Shown here piece after piece: positions 34,020 to 42,739 of a DNA stretch of 64,000 nucleotides. The notes under the pieces are model-generated. The model had not been told where the DNA came from, ran no database searches, and worked only from the letters and a program-made list of their open reading frames with translations. The DNA comes from Pedobacter ginsengisoli (GTDB lineage Bacteria; Bacteroidota; Bacteroidia; Sphingobacteriales; Sphingobacteriaceae). The position numbers and the translations under genes were made by a program. Numbering within the stretch: the stretch's first letter is position 1; each line of letters starts with the position of its first letter. The stretch covers positions 62,001-126,000 of the forward strand of contig NZ_JASSYX010000004.1 in the NCBI RefSeq assembly GCF_030244015.1, given 5' to 3'.

Positions 34020-34613
34020 ATGAAATTGAAAATCACATCATTTGCGCTGCTTCTTATTGCAGCAGTATCCTCGGCTTTTATCGCGCCGGCGTTCAAGGCA
34101 ACGTCTTACAAGGTAGATCCTGCAAAATCATCCCTGACCTGGGTGGGTAAAAAACTGACCGGTGGTCATAACGGTACCATTGCCCTTCAGTCGGGAACGC
34201 TCCTGTTTGATGGTAAAAAACTGGCGGGTGGTAATTTTGCCATCAATATGGCTACGATCAAAGATGCGGAAGGAAACGCTAAACTTGAAGGCCACCTAAA
34301 GGCTGATGACTTTTTTGGTGTGGATAAGTTTGCCACTTCTTCCTTCGTGATCAAAAAAATCAGCCGCGGAACAGACAATACGGTAAATGTAACCGGGGAT
34401 CTGACCATTAAAGGCATCACCAACGCCATTTCCTTTCCTGCGGCTGTTACCTGGAATGCCGATGGGTCTGTAACTGCAACGGCAACAAAAATAGTTGTAG
34501 ACAGAACCAAATACGGCATCAAGTTCAGATCGAAAGGCGTGTTTCCTGATGTCGGTGATAAAATGATCTATGATGATTTTGAACTGGCGATTAAGCTGGT
34601 AGCAACGAAATAG
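34020..34613 (+). CDS. YceI family exported protein
   Basis: A 197-aa protein with a signal peptide (about 1-22) and one YceI domain, a lipocalin-like beta-barrel that binds polyisoprenoids or other amphiphiles in some members. Hallmarks are YKVDPAKSSLTWVGKKLTGG near residue 30, GHLKADDFFGVDKFATSSFV near 95, TGDLTIKGITNAISFP near 125, and DRTKYGIKFRSKG near 160. It is a single gene between a hairpin and a strong terminator. The ligand is unknown. Confidence 0.93.
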   Translation: MKLKITSFALLLIAAVSSAFIAPAFKATSYKVDPAKSSLTWVGKKLTGGHNGTIALQSGTLLFDGKKLAGGNFAINMATIKDAEGNAKLEGHLKADDFFGVDKFATSSFVIKKISRGTDNTVNVTGDLTIKGITNAISFPAAVTWNADGSVTATATKIVVDRTKYGIKFRSKGVFPDVGDKMIYDDFELAIKLVATK

Positions 34614-34652
34614 CGTCAATGTAGCACATAACAAAAATGTTACCTGATTTAT

Positions 34653-34688
34653 AGTTCCTGATCTTGAAAAGATTAGGAACTTTTTTTT
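34653..34688 (+). terminator. Rho-independent terminator after the YceI gene
   Basis: AGTTCCTGATCTT (34653-34665), loop GAA, then AAGATTAGGAACT (34669-34681) form a 13-bp stem with one G-U pair, followed by a T-run to 34689. It is 40 bases downstream of the stop. Confidence 0.93.
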
Positions 34689-34767
34689 GTGTATCTTACA
34701 ACTTAAATGTTTAAACATTATATTTATTGTATACATTAGTTATTACCCTTAGCTATTGTTAGCATAT

Positions 34768-35169
34768 ATGACAGACATAAAGATTAACATGCTGGTTATT
34801 GACGATGATGAAATTAATGTTTTCATCATCAAAAAGATTGTTGAGAAAACCGGGTATGCTGTCAATATGGTCTCTAAAAATAACGGGCAGCTCGCGCTTG
34901 ATTACCTGACGGCACTGGTCGGGAATAAGGAACCTTTTCCGCAGCTTATTCTGGTAGACATCAATATGCCCTTATTAAACGGCTGGGAGTTTTTGGAAGC
35001 CTATGAAAAGCTGAACATGCCGGAACAGACGCATATGTATATGGTATCGTCCTCAGTTTACGAAAACGATATTGAAAAAGCCAAATCTTATAAAACCATA
35101 AATGGCTTCATTTCCAAACCGCTTTCTATTGAACGCTTAACTGAACTTTTGAGGCTGATTACTCCCTAA
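34768..35169 (+). CDS. Single-domain response regulator
   Basis: A 133-aa CheY-like receiver with no output domain. The acidic pocket is IDDDE (residues 11-15), the phosphorylation site is D64 in ILVDINMP, the switch serines are in MVSSSVYEN (93-96), and the conserved lysine is K117 in FISKPLS. No histidine kinase gene lies nearby, so its partner is elsewhere. ATG 34768 (MTDIKINMLVIDDD) is preferred over a TTG four codons upstream. Such stand-alone regulators often work in phosphorelays. Confidence 0.92.
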   Translation: MTDIKINMLVIDDDEINVFIIKKIVEKTGYAVNMVSKNNGQLALDYLTALVGNKEPFPQLILVDINMPLLNGWEFLEAYEKLNMPEQTHMYMVSSSVYENDIEKAKSYKTINGFISKPLSIERLTELLRLITP

Positions 35170-35187
35170 TGGTTTTTCCGCTGCTGA

Positions 35188-35952
35188 TCAGCTGATCTTA
35201 AACTGGCCATCGTCATAGGTTATGAAGCCGGTAGCTTTTGATTTTGCGTGATAAAACAGGCAGTTCCAGTTTTCAGATGCAGCTTTTATTCCAAATTCTT
35301 CCCGCAGTTCCATGGCTTTACGGCCATCAAAGTCATACTTGGCAATAAATCTGCGCAGCAATTCCTCCGGCTCGGGAAGAACATCGCCACCGAAGAATAC
35401 TTTGTCTGTACCGTCGTCGAGCAGAAACACCTGGTGATAAGGCGTGTGGGCACCTGTTAGCTCGTAACTGATCCCGTCTCTTAGCTGTCCTGACCCCTCT
35501 ATAAACCTGAGTTGGGCATTGCGCTGTAAAAAATCAAAAATCCCGGTTTTGTAGGAAGAAGAGGGACTGGTAAACGCACTCTCCCACTCGCCCTGCTGGA
35601 TCACATAAGTGGCATGGGGAAAACTCAGTTCCATACTGCCATCCTTTTGATGGATCATGCCTCCGGAATGGTCGAAATGTAAATGGGACATCAGGACAAG
35701 CTCTACATCGTCGGGGTTAAAGCCGGCCTTTCTGATGTTTTCATGCAGGATCAGGTGGCCTGCTTCGTTGCTGTAACCTAAACCGGTATCCAGCAAGATC
35801 AGGCTATCTTTCAACTGGACCAAAAAAGGCTGGATGTGGATAAACAATGAGGCCGGCCGGTCTTTGGGATTGTCCTTTTTGGGATCAAAAGGAATAAATT
35901 TTTTGTCTGCTGCTACCGAATAAGAACCTTCAAATAATGGGAAAACTTGCAA
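35188..35952 (-). CDS. MBL-fold metallo-hydrolase
   Basis: A 254-aa metallo-beta-lactamase-fold hydrolase. The zinc motif HxHxDH is H90-L-H92-F-D94-H95 in LMSHLHFDHSGGM, with later ligands in LTGAHTPYHQ and VFFGGDVLPEP. The N-terminal region has VQLKDSLILLDTGLGY, typical of cytoplasmic quorum-lactonase or AidA-like members. The substrate cannot be told. No signal peptide is seen. It is divergent from recJ. Confidence 0.9.
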   Translation of the reverse strand: MQVFPLFEGSYSVAADKKFIPFDPKKDNPKDRPASLFIHIQPFLVQLKDSLILLDTGLGYSNEAGHLILHENIRKAGFNPDDVELVLMSHLHFDHSGGMIHQKDGSMELSFPHATYVIQQGEWESAFTSPSSSYKTGIFDFLQRNAQLRFIEGSGQLRDGISYELTGAHTPYHQVFLLDDGTDKVFFGGDVLPEPEELLRRFIAKYDFDGRKAMELREEFGIKAASENWNCLFYHAKSKATGFITYDDGQFKIS

Positions 35953-36072
35953 TGCCTTAATATTAATTGGAAAAAAAGAATTTATGATATATTTACGATA
36001 TCATTGCAAAGATAAGGAACCTTAATGAACTTATCACTTGTGAAGAGGGCATAAAAACGAACGAGAATCTGA

Positions 36073-37782
36073 ATGGAAAAAAGATGGGTGCAGGCCGCAA
36101 AGGGCAATCAGGAAAGCGCAGATTTGCTTGCACAACAGTTGACTATAGACCAGAGCCTGGCTGAAATTTTAGTGCAGCGCGGCATAGATAACTTTGATAA
36201 GGCACGTGATTTTTTCAGGCCGCAAATGGCGCATTTGCATGATCCTTTCTTAATGAAAGACATGGATAAGGCGGTTTCAAGAATTGATGCGGCATTGCAG
36301 AATAGTGAAAAAATATTGGTTTACGGTGATTATGATGTAGATGGTACTACTTCTGTCGCACTGACCTATAGTTTTTTCAGCGGGTTTACTAAATCCATTG
36401 AATACTATATCCCCGACCGGCATAAAGAAGGTTACGGCATTTCCGTTGAGGGAATAGATTATGCTGCTGCAAATGGCTTTAAGCTGATCATTGCACTGGA
36501 TTGCGGGATCAAATCAGTGGAGAAGGTTGCTTACGCCAATACACTGGGTGTTGATTTCATCATCTGTGACCATCACCTGCCGGGCGATGTACTGCCTGAT
36601 GCCGCAGCAGTACTGGATCCGAAAAGGGCGGACTGCAATTATCCATTTAAAGAACTGGCCGGCTGCGGCATAGGGTTTAAACTGGCCCAGGCCTATTGTC
36701 AAAAACATGACCTGCCATCAGAAAAATACGAACAATATCTCGATCTGGTCATGGTAAGCATAGCTGCTGACATTGTGCCTGTTGAGGGAGAGAACCGGAT
36801 ACTGGCACATCACGGACTGGTCAAACTCAACAAAAAGCCTTGCACAGGGCTGAAAGCTTTGATGGAAACCTCAGGAAAGAACAAGGATTACACCCTTACA
36901 GATGTGGTATTTGTCCTGGCCCCGAGGATCAATGCGGCAGGAAGAATGGACCATGCCAGTCAGGCGGTAAAAATGCTGATCTGCGATGAAGACCTGATGG
37001 CCAGGGAGCAAAGTTCATTCATCAACCTGCAAAATACGGAGCGAAAAACTTCTGATCAGAACATGACTGCTGAGGCGCTTGCACTGATCGGGGAATGTGA
37101 AATCCTCATGGGAAAAAAAACAACTGTAGTCTATCATGAAAGCTGGAACAAAGGGGTGATAGGCATAGTGGCTTCGAGGCTGATCGAGAAATATTACCGG
37201 CCGACGGTGGTGCTCACTGCGTCAAACGGCCTGCTTACGGGGTCAGCAAGATCTGTTGCAGGTTTTGACCTTTATGAAGCCCTGCTGGCGTGCCAGGACC
37301 TGCTGGTTCAGTTTGGCGGCCACAAGTTTGCAGCCGGACTGACGCTGAAGCCGGAAAACATGGAGCTTTTCTCTGAAAGATTTGAAAATATCGTGGCCGC
37401 AACAATTACTGAGGAGTTACTGAGACCGGAGCTTGGGATAGATGCCGCAATCGAGTTCAGTCAGATTACCCCAAAATTTCAGCGTATCATTGCACAAATG
37501 GCTCCTTTCGGCCCGCATAATCTTGCACCGGTGTTTGTAACGGACAATGTATTCGTTGCAGCTAAACCGCAGGTTGTTGGTATAAAACATTTAAAATTGA
37601 TGTTAAAACAACAAAATTCCATTATTTTTGAGGCTATTGGATTTGGACTCGCGGAATACGAAAGTCTTTTACAACCAAACGCGCCTTTTTCCGTTTGTTA
37701 TACAGTGGAAGAAAATGTATGGAAAGACAAACGGAGTCTGCAACTAAATATTAAAGCCATTAAAACCAATATAACCGGATGA
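36073..37782 (+). CDS. recJ: Single-stranded-DNA-specific exonuclease RecJ
   Basis: A 569-aa DHH-family nuclease that degrades single-stranded DNA 5' to 3' in recombination and mismatch repair. Metal-binding motifs include VYGDYDVDGTTS (residues 83-94), ALDCGIKS near 141 and D166-H-H168 in CDHHLPGD. The DHHA1 glycine motif is FGGHKFAAGLTL near 415, and a C-terminal OB-like domain follows. It overlaps the lptB start by four bases, so the two are translationally coupled. Confidence 0.95.
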   Translation: MEKRWVQAAKGNQESADLLAQQLTIDQSLAEILVQRGIDNFDKARDFFRPQMAHLHDPFLMKDMDKAVSRIDAALQNSEKILVYGDYDVDGTTSVALTYSFFSGFTKSIEYYIPDRHKEGYGISVEGIDYAAANGFKLIIALDCGIKSVEKVAYANTLGVDFIICDHHLPGDVLPDAAAVLDPKRADCNYPFKELAGCGIGFKLAQAYCQKHDLPSEKYEQYLDLVMVSIAADIVPVEGENRILAHHGLVKLNKKPCTGLKALMETSGKNKDYTLTDVVFVLAPRINAAGRMDHASQAVKMLICDEDLMAREQSSFINLQNTERKTSDQNMTAEALALIGECEILMGKKTTVVYHESWNKGVIGIVASRLIEKYYRPTVVLTASNGLLTGSARSVAGFDLYEALLACQDLLVQFGGHKFAAGLTLKPENMELFSERFENIVAATITEELLRPELGIDAAIEFSQITPKFQRIIAQMAPFGPHNLAPVFVTDNVFVAAKPQVVGIKHLKLMLKQQNSIIFEAIGFGLAEYESLLQPNAPFSVCYTVEENVWKDKRSLQLNIKAIKTNITG

Positions 37783-38513
37783 TCTTAAGAGCCGAGAACC
37801 TCATTAAAAAATACAAGCAGCGTACCGTTGTGAATGACGTGTCCTTTAGTGTCAGCCAGGGTGAGATCGTGGGACTGCTTGGGCCTAACGGTGCGGGAAA
37901 GACGACTTCATTCTATATGATTGTAGGACTGATCAAACCCAATGAGGGCAGGATCTTTCTGGAGGATGAGGACATCACTACCGACCCGATGTACCGTCGT
38001 GCGCAAAAGGGCATTGGCTACCTGGCACAGGAGGCTTCAGTATTCAGGAAGCTTTCGGTCGAAGACAATATCATGGCAATCCTGGAAATGACCAATATGG
38101 GCAAAGAAGAGCGTCATGAAAAGCTGGAAGAACTGATTACCGAGTTTAGCCTGCATAAAGTACGAAAAAACCGGGGAGATCTGCTTTCAGGCGGTGAGCG
38201 CAGAAGAACAGAGATTGCCAGGGCACTGGCAGCGAGCCCTAACTTCATCCTGCTGGATGAACCTTTTGCAGGGGTAGACCCCATTGCGGTAGAGGAGATC
38301 CAGACCATTGTGGCCAAACTAAAGCAAAAGAACATCGGGATCCTGATTACGGATCATAATGTCCAGGAAACGCTTTCCATTACTGACCGGGCCTACCTGC
38401 TGTTTGAGGGGAAGATCCTGGAATCGGGTACTCCGGAGGTACTTGCCGCCAATGAAATGGTAAGAAGGGTATATCTCGGCGCCAACTTTGTGCTTCGCAG
38501 TAAAAATCTATAA
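37779..38513 (+). CDS. lptB: LPS export ABC transporter ATP-binding protein LptB
   Basis: A 244-aa ATPase that powers extraction of lipopolysaccharide from the inner membrane with LptF/LptG. Walker A is GPNGAGKT (35-42), the signature is LSGGERRRTEIARALA, and Walker B is FILLDEPFAGVDPIAVEEIQ. The GERRR signature and GVDPIAV are LptB-specific features. It overlaps recJ by four bases and is followed after 15 bases by the GH3 gene. The Lpt permeases are not in this window. Confidence 0.95.
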   Translation: MILRAENLIKKYKQRTVVNDVSFSVSQGEIVGLLGPNGAGKTTSFYMIVGLIKPNEGRIFLEDEDITTDPMYRRAQKGIGYLAQEASVFRKLSVEDNIMAILEMTNMGKEERHEKLEELITEFSLHKVRKNRGDLLSGGERRRTEIARALAASPNFILLDEPFAGVDPIAVEEIQTIVAKLKQKNIGILITDHNVQETLSITDRAYLLFEGKILESGTPEVLAANEMVRRVYLGANFVLRSKNL

Positions 38514-38528
38514 CCAATATCATCCAGC

Positions 38529-40037
38529 ATGGCTATCGTAAATTCAATCTTTACCTGGTATATGAAAAAGCGCGTTCATCAGATCGAGCTTTTTATAAAA
38601 TACCCGCATGATGTGCAGGAGGAATGGTTTCAAAAATTGATCTCCAGTGCGGAGGACACTGAATGGGGAGAAAAATATGACTACAGGACCATAGAAACAC
38701 CGAAGCAGTTTAAGGAACGGGTCCCTTTACAAAATTACGATACGCTAAAACCCTATATTGAGCGCATGCTCAAAGGTGAGCAAAATATCCTCTGGTCTTC
38801 TGAGATCAAGTGGTTTGCCAAATCATCGGGCACGACCAGCGACCGGAGTAAATTTATACCGGTATCTGAAGAATCCCTGCAGGAATGCCACTTTAAGGGC
38901 GGTAAGGATATGCTGTCCATATTCTGTAACAACAGACCGGACAATGAAATATTTACCGGAAAAGGGCTGGTACTAGGTGGCAGTCACCAGATCAATCAGC
39001 TCAATGAGGATTCCTTTTGCGGTGACTTGTCTGCGGTGCTGATCAAAAACCTCCCAATGTGGGCGGAGTATTACAGAACACCGAACATTTCGATTGCCCT
39101 GATGGACAATTACGAAGAGAAGATGGAAAAAATGGCCGAGGCTACCATCAGGGAAAATGTGACCAATATCGCAGGGGTTCCTACCTGGACCATCGTACTT
39201 GCAAAAAAAGTTCTGGAAATAACGGGGAAGAAGAATCTGCTGGAGGTCTGGCCTAACCTCGAGCTTTATATCCATGGCGCGGTAAATTTTAAACCCTACA
39301 GGGAACAGTTCAAAGAGCTGATCCCCGGTAATGACATGTATTACCTGGAGACTTATAATGCTTCAGAAGGCTTCTTTGGTATACAGGACGAGGTGGATTC
39401 GGACGAAATGCTGCTGATGCTTGATTATGGAATTTACTACGAATTTCTGCCGATGGAGCATATTGACAGGGAAAATCCGGATACTTTATCGCTTGAACAG
39501 GTGGAGCTGCACAAGAACTATGCGATCATCATCAGTACCAATGGCGGATTGTGGCGGTATATGATCGGGGATACTGTTCAGTTCACCAGCCTCTCTCCTT
39601 ACCGCATCCGCATTACGGGAAGAACGAAACATTTCATCAATGCTTTTGGTGAAGAAGTCATTATAGACAATGCGGAACAGGCCATCTGCAAGGCTTGCGA
39701 TGCTACTGCAGCGGTATTTAAGGACTATACGGCCTGTCCTATTTATTTTAAAGGCCAGGAGGCGGGCGGACATGAATGGATCATTGAATTTGACCAGCAG
39801 CCCAATGATTTTGAACGTTTTGTGGATATACTGGACCAGACGCTCAGGGAGGTAAATTCTGACTATGATGCGAAACGTTTTAAGGATATGGCACTGAGAC
39901 GGCCAAAAGTACACAATGCCCCGCCCGATACCTTTTACAACTGGCTAAAGTCCAAGGGAAAACTTGGTGGACAGCATAAAGTTCCGCGTTTGTCCAATGA
40001 CCGGAGGTATGTGGAAGAAATTTTACCGTATTTATAG
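38529..40037 (+). CDS. GH3 auxin-responsive promoter family protein
   Basis: A 502-aa ANL-superfamily adenylating protein of the GH3 type. The ATP motifs are SSGTTSDRSKFIPVS (about residues 98-112), YLETYNASEGFFGIQ near 275, and ISTNGGLWRYMIGDTVQF near 330. Plant GH3 enzymes join acids such as indole-acetate or jasmonate to amino acids. Bacterial homologues are frequent in Bacteroidota, but their natural substrates are not known. It is 15 bases downstream of lptB and probably in the same transcript, which could suggest an envelope-related acyl substrate (inference). Confidence 0.9.
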   Translation: MAIVNSIFTWYMKKRVHQIELFIKYPHDVQEEWFQKLISSAEDTEWGEKYDYRTIETPKQFKERVPLQNYDTLKPYIERMLKGEQNILWSSEIKWFAKSSGTTSDRSKFIPVSEESLQECHFKGGKDMLSIFCNNRPDNEIFTGKGLVLGGSHQINQLNEDSFCGDLSAVLIKNLPMWAEYYRTPNISIALMDNYEEKMEKMAEATIRENVTNIAGVPTWTIVLAKKVLEITGKKNLLEVWPNLELYIHGAVNFKPYREQFKELIPGNDMYYLETYNASEGFFGIQDEVDSDEMLLMLDYGIYYEFLPMEHIDRENPDTLSLEQVELHKNYAIIISTNGGLWRYMIGDTVQFTSLSPYRIRITGRTKHFINAFGEEVIIDNAEQAICKACDATAAVFKDYTACPIYFKGQEAGGHEWIIEFDQQPNDFERFVDILDQTLREVNSDYDAKRFKDMALRRPKVHNAPPDTFYNWLKSKGKLGGQHKVPRLSNDRRYVEEILPYL

Positions 40038-40087
40038 CAATTTGATTTTTTTTAGTTATATTTCAATTAGCTAATTCTTAATTGCTT

Positions 40088-40516
40088 ATGAAAACCGTAC
40101 AACAAATACTTAATGTCAAGCCTTTGCAGGTTTTTTCTGTTACAGAAGGTTCTTCTGTACTGGAAGCACTCCATTTAATGATGGAAAAGAACATTAGCGC
40201 TCTGCTGATCCTTGAGGAACAAAAGCTTCTTGGTATTTTTACGGAAAGGGATTATGCCCGCAAGATCATACTTCATGGCAAGTCTTCGGCGGACACTCCG
40301 GTGAAAGAAGTCATGACTGCTGATCCAATCACGGTCAAACCTACAGACAGTATAGATATGTGTATGGAAATCATGACCGAAAAGCACATCAGACATCTCC
40401 CGGTTGCGGATGGAGGTCAGCTGCTGGGCATGGTGTCTATCGGTGATGTAGTGAAATTTATCATCGCCGACCAGAAACAGACGATATCTCAGCTGGAAAG
40501 TTATATCAGCAGTTAG
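40088..40516 (+). CDS. CBS-domain-pair protein
   Basis: A 142-aa protein made only of two CBS domains (about 5-60 and 72-130). Typical phrases are LMMEKNISALLILEEQKLLG, FTERDYARKIIL, VKEVMTADPITVKPTDS and IRHLPVADGGQLLGMVSIGD. Such pairs bind adenosine ligands (AMP, ATP, SAM) and act as energy sensors, but the partner is unknown. ATG 40088 is preferred over TTG 40082. Confidence 0.9.
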   Translation: MKTVQQILNVKPLQVFSVTEGSSVLEALHLMMEKNISALLILEEQKLLGIFTERDYARKIILHGKSSADTPVKEVMTADPITVKPTDSIDMCMEIMTEKHIRHLPVADGGQLLGMVSIGDVVKFIIADQKQTISQLESYISS

Positions 40517-40556
40517 GCAAATTCATTTTTTTAAGATACCATATCGTCATTGCGAA

Positions 40557-40591
40557 GTACGAAGCAATCCCATGATGAGATTGCTTCGTGC
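40557..40591. repeat. REP-like palindrome (GTACGAAGCAATC / GATTGCTTCGTGC)
   Basis: GTACGAAGCAATC (40557-40569) pairs with GATTGCTTCGTGC (40579-40591) over 13 bp with one G-U. The preceding CGTCATTGCGA belongs to the same element. Near-identical CATTGCGA...GAAGCAATC elements are widespread intergenic repeats in Bacteroidota, as far as I recall. It lies between the convergent CBS and M13 genes and might also act as a terminator. Confidence 0.7.
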
Positions 40592-40597
40592 CCTGCA

Positions 40598-42640
40598 CTA
40601 CCAGATCTTTACTCTTTTATCAGGAGCTAAATAAAGGGTGTCTGTTGCTTTTACATTAAATGCGGTATAGAATTCAGGAATATTTCTAACTACACCATTC
40701 ACCCTGAATTTTGCAGGGGAATGCGGGTCTGTTCCGACCTGGTTCCTTAGGGCTTCTTCCCTGGCTTTGTTCAGCCATACTTGCCCCCAGCCTATAAACA
40801 CGCGCTGTTCGCCTGTAAATCCGTCCATTACCGGGGCGGGTTTACCATTTAAGCTGGCCTTGTAAGCCTTTAAGGCGATACTAAGACCACCCAGGTCGCC
40901 AATGTTCTCACCAAGGGTAAAATCGCCGTTTACATTCAGATCCGGAAATACTTTAAAGCTGCTATACTGTGCGATCAAAGCATTGGTCCTTTTTTTGAAT
41001 TCGCTCTGGTCTTTGGCGGTCCACCAGTTGCGCATTACGCCGTCGCCGTCAAAAGTACTGCCCTGATCGTCAAAGCCGTGACCAATCTCATGGCCAATTA
41101 CCGCTCCGATACCTCCGTAGTTTACGGCATCTTCGGCTTCCATATTGAAGAAGGGCGGCTGTAAGATGGCTGCAGGAAATACAATCTCGTTCATTGTAGG
41201 GTTGTAATAGGCATTGACTGTTTGCGGGGTCATTCCCCATTCAGAACGGTCTACCGGTTTGCCCAGTTTGCTGATATTGCGTTTGTACTCGAAATCAGTG
41301 GCACGCTTGTTATTTCCGTAAAGGTCGTGCTTTATGATCTTAAGCGCGCCGTAATCTCTCCATTTATCCGGATAACCTATTTTAGGGGTGAATTTGGTGA
41401 TTTTGATCAGTGCCTGTTTCTTGGTCTCCGGACTCATCCAGTCCAGTTCTTTGATGCTTGACTCGTATGCTTTCAGCAGGTTGCCCACCAGTTTCAGCAT
41501 ACGTTCTTTCGCCGCAGGCGGAAAATGTTTTTCTACGTAAAGTTTACCTACCATTTCTCCCAATGCGCCGTTGACCACATCAACTGCCCTGCGCCACTGA
41601 GGCCGCTGCTCGACAACACCGTATAATGTCTTTGCGTAAAAATCGAAGTTTTCTTTGTCCAGAGCTGAGGTTAAAGTGGTTGCCGCGCCGTGGACTACTC
41701 CCCATTTGAGATAGGTCTTCCAGACATCAAGCGGTGTATTTTTTAAAATGGCATTAAGGTCTTTGGTATAAGCCACCTGGCAAACGACAAGGCTGTCTTC
41801 TTTGTCCGCGCCTGCCTCGGCCAGCAAAGTCTTCCAATCGAAATCCGGCAGCAAAGTATTCAGATTTTTGACCGCATATTTGTTGTACAGTCCGGCCATA
41901 TTCCTGGTTTCTTCTTTTTTCATATGTTTGGAAGCAAGTGAGGTTTCAAGCGCCATGATCTGCGCTGCTTTGGCTTTGGCATCCTCAATACCGGCTATGC
42001 TGAGCATGTGTTCTACGTGGGCTGCATACTTTGCTCTTATCGCAGCTGATTTCGCATCTTTCAGAAAATAGTATTCCCGGTCGGGCAGGCCTAAACCGCC
42101 CTGCCAGCTGTACAGCATATATTTTTTAGGATCTTTAAAATCTTCGAGTACACCTATACCAAAAGGTGCCAGGTTGCCCAGTTTGCCGGCATATGCAAAA
42201 TAAGCGGCCAGGTCTTTTGCCGAGGCAATGGCATCTACTTTTTTAAATTCGTCATGAAGCGGCAGCAGACCTATGGAGTCGCGGACTTTAATATTCATGT
42301 AGGATTCGTAATAGTCACCGATCTTTTGCTCTTCAGAGCCGGTTTCCGGGCTGCCTTTAGCGGCGTTCTCGATCAGTGCCTTTACGTCTTCCTGTGCTTT
42401 GTCATTGACCATAGCGCCCACACCATAAGAAGATTTATCTGCGGGGATCTTGGTATTTTTCATCCAGGTGCCGTTCACATATTGTGTAAAGTCATTGCCG
42501 GGGATGGCCGTGGTATCCATATTTTTGAGTAAAATACCCGACTGCAGTTCATCGCTGCTTTGCGGGTTGTTGCAGGCACCTGCAACCAGCAATGCTGCTG
42601 CGAGTACGGGCAGCACCGTCATTCTCTTAGTTTTTGTCAT
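40598..42640 (-). CDS. M13 family metallopeptidase (PepO/neprilysin-like) lipoprotein
   Basis: A 680-aa zinc peptidase with a lipoprotein-like leader (LLVAGACNN, Cys23). The HExxH motif is H517-E518-I-G-H521 in IGHEIGHGFDDQGS, the third ligand is the glutamate of GENIGDLGG near residue 575, and NAYYNPTMNEIVFPAAILQP precedes the active site. The C-terminus ends in the family pattern CxxW-like as VKIW. M13 peptidases cleave short peptides in the periplasm or on the cell surface. It is a single gene, divergent from the metallophosphoesterase gene. Confidence 0.95.
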   Translation of the reverse strand: MTKTKRMTVLPVLAAALLVAGACNNPQSSDELQSGILLKNMDTTAIPGNDFTQYVNGTWMKNTKIPADKSSYGVGAMVNDKAQEDVKALIENAAKGSPETGSEEQKIGDYYESYMNIKVRDSIGLLPLHDEFKKVDAIASAKDLAAYFAYAGKLGNLAPFGIGVLEDFKDPKKYMLYSWQGGLGLPDREYYFLKDAKSAAIRAKYAAHVEHMLSIAGIEDAKAKAAQIMALETSLASKHMKKEETRNMAGLYNKYAVKNLNTLLPDFDWKTLLAEAGADKEDSLVVCQVAYTKDLNAILKNTPLDVWKTYLKWGVVHGAATTLTSALDKENFDFYAKTLYGVVEQRPQWRRAVDVVNGALGEMVGKLYVEKHFPPAAKERMLKLVGNLLKAYESSIKELDWMSPETKKQALIKITKFTPKIGYPDKWRDYGALKIIKHDLYGNNKRATDFEYKRNISKLGKPVDRSEWGMTPQTVNAYYNPTMNEIVFPAAILQPPFFNMEAEDAVNYGGIGAVIGHEIGHGFDDQGSTFDGDGVMRNWWTAKDQSEFKKRTNALIAQYSSFKVFPDLNVNGDFTLGENIGDLGGLSIALKAYKASLNGKPAPVMDGFTGEQRVFIGWGQVWLNKAREEALRNQVGTDPHSPAKFRVNGVVRNIPEFYTAFNVKATDTLYLAPDKRVKIW

Positions 42641-42739
42641 GAATATAATGTTTTGTGTTACTCAAATTTAATAATTCATTTTTAATCCTGGGTTAATATT
42701 GGGGACCTAATTTTATGGTGCTCACCAAACCTTAAAATT

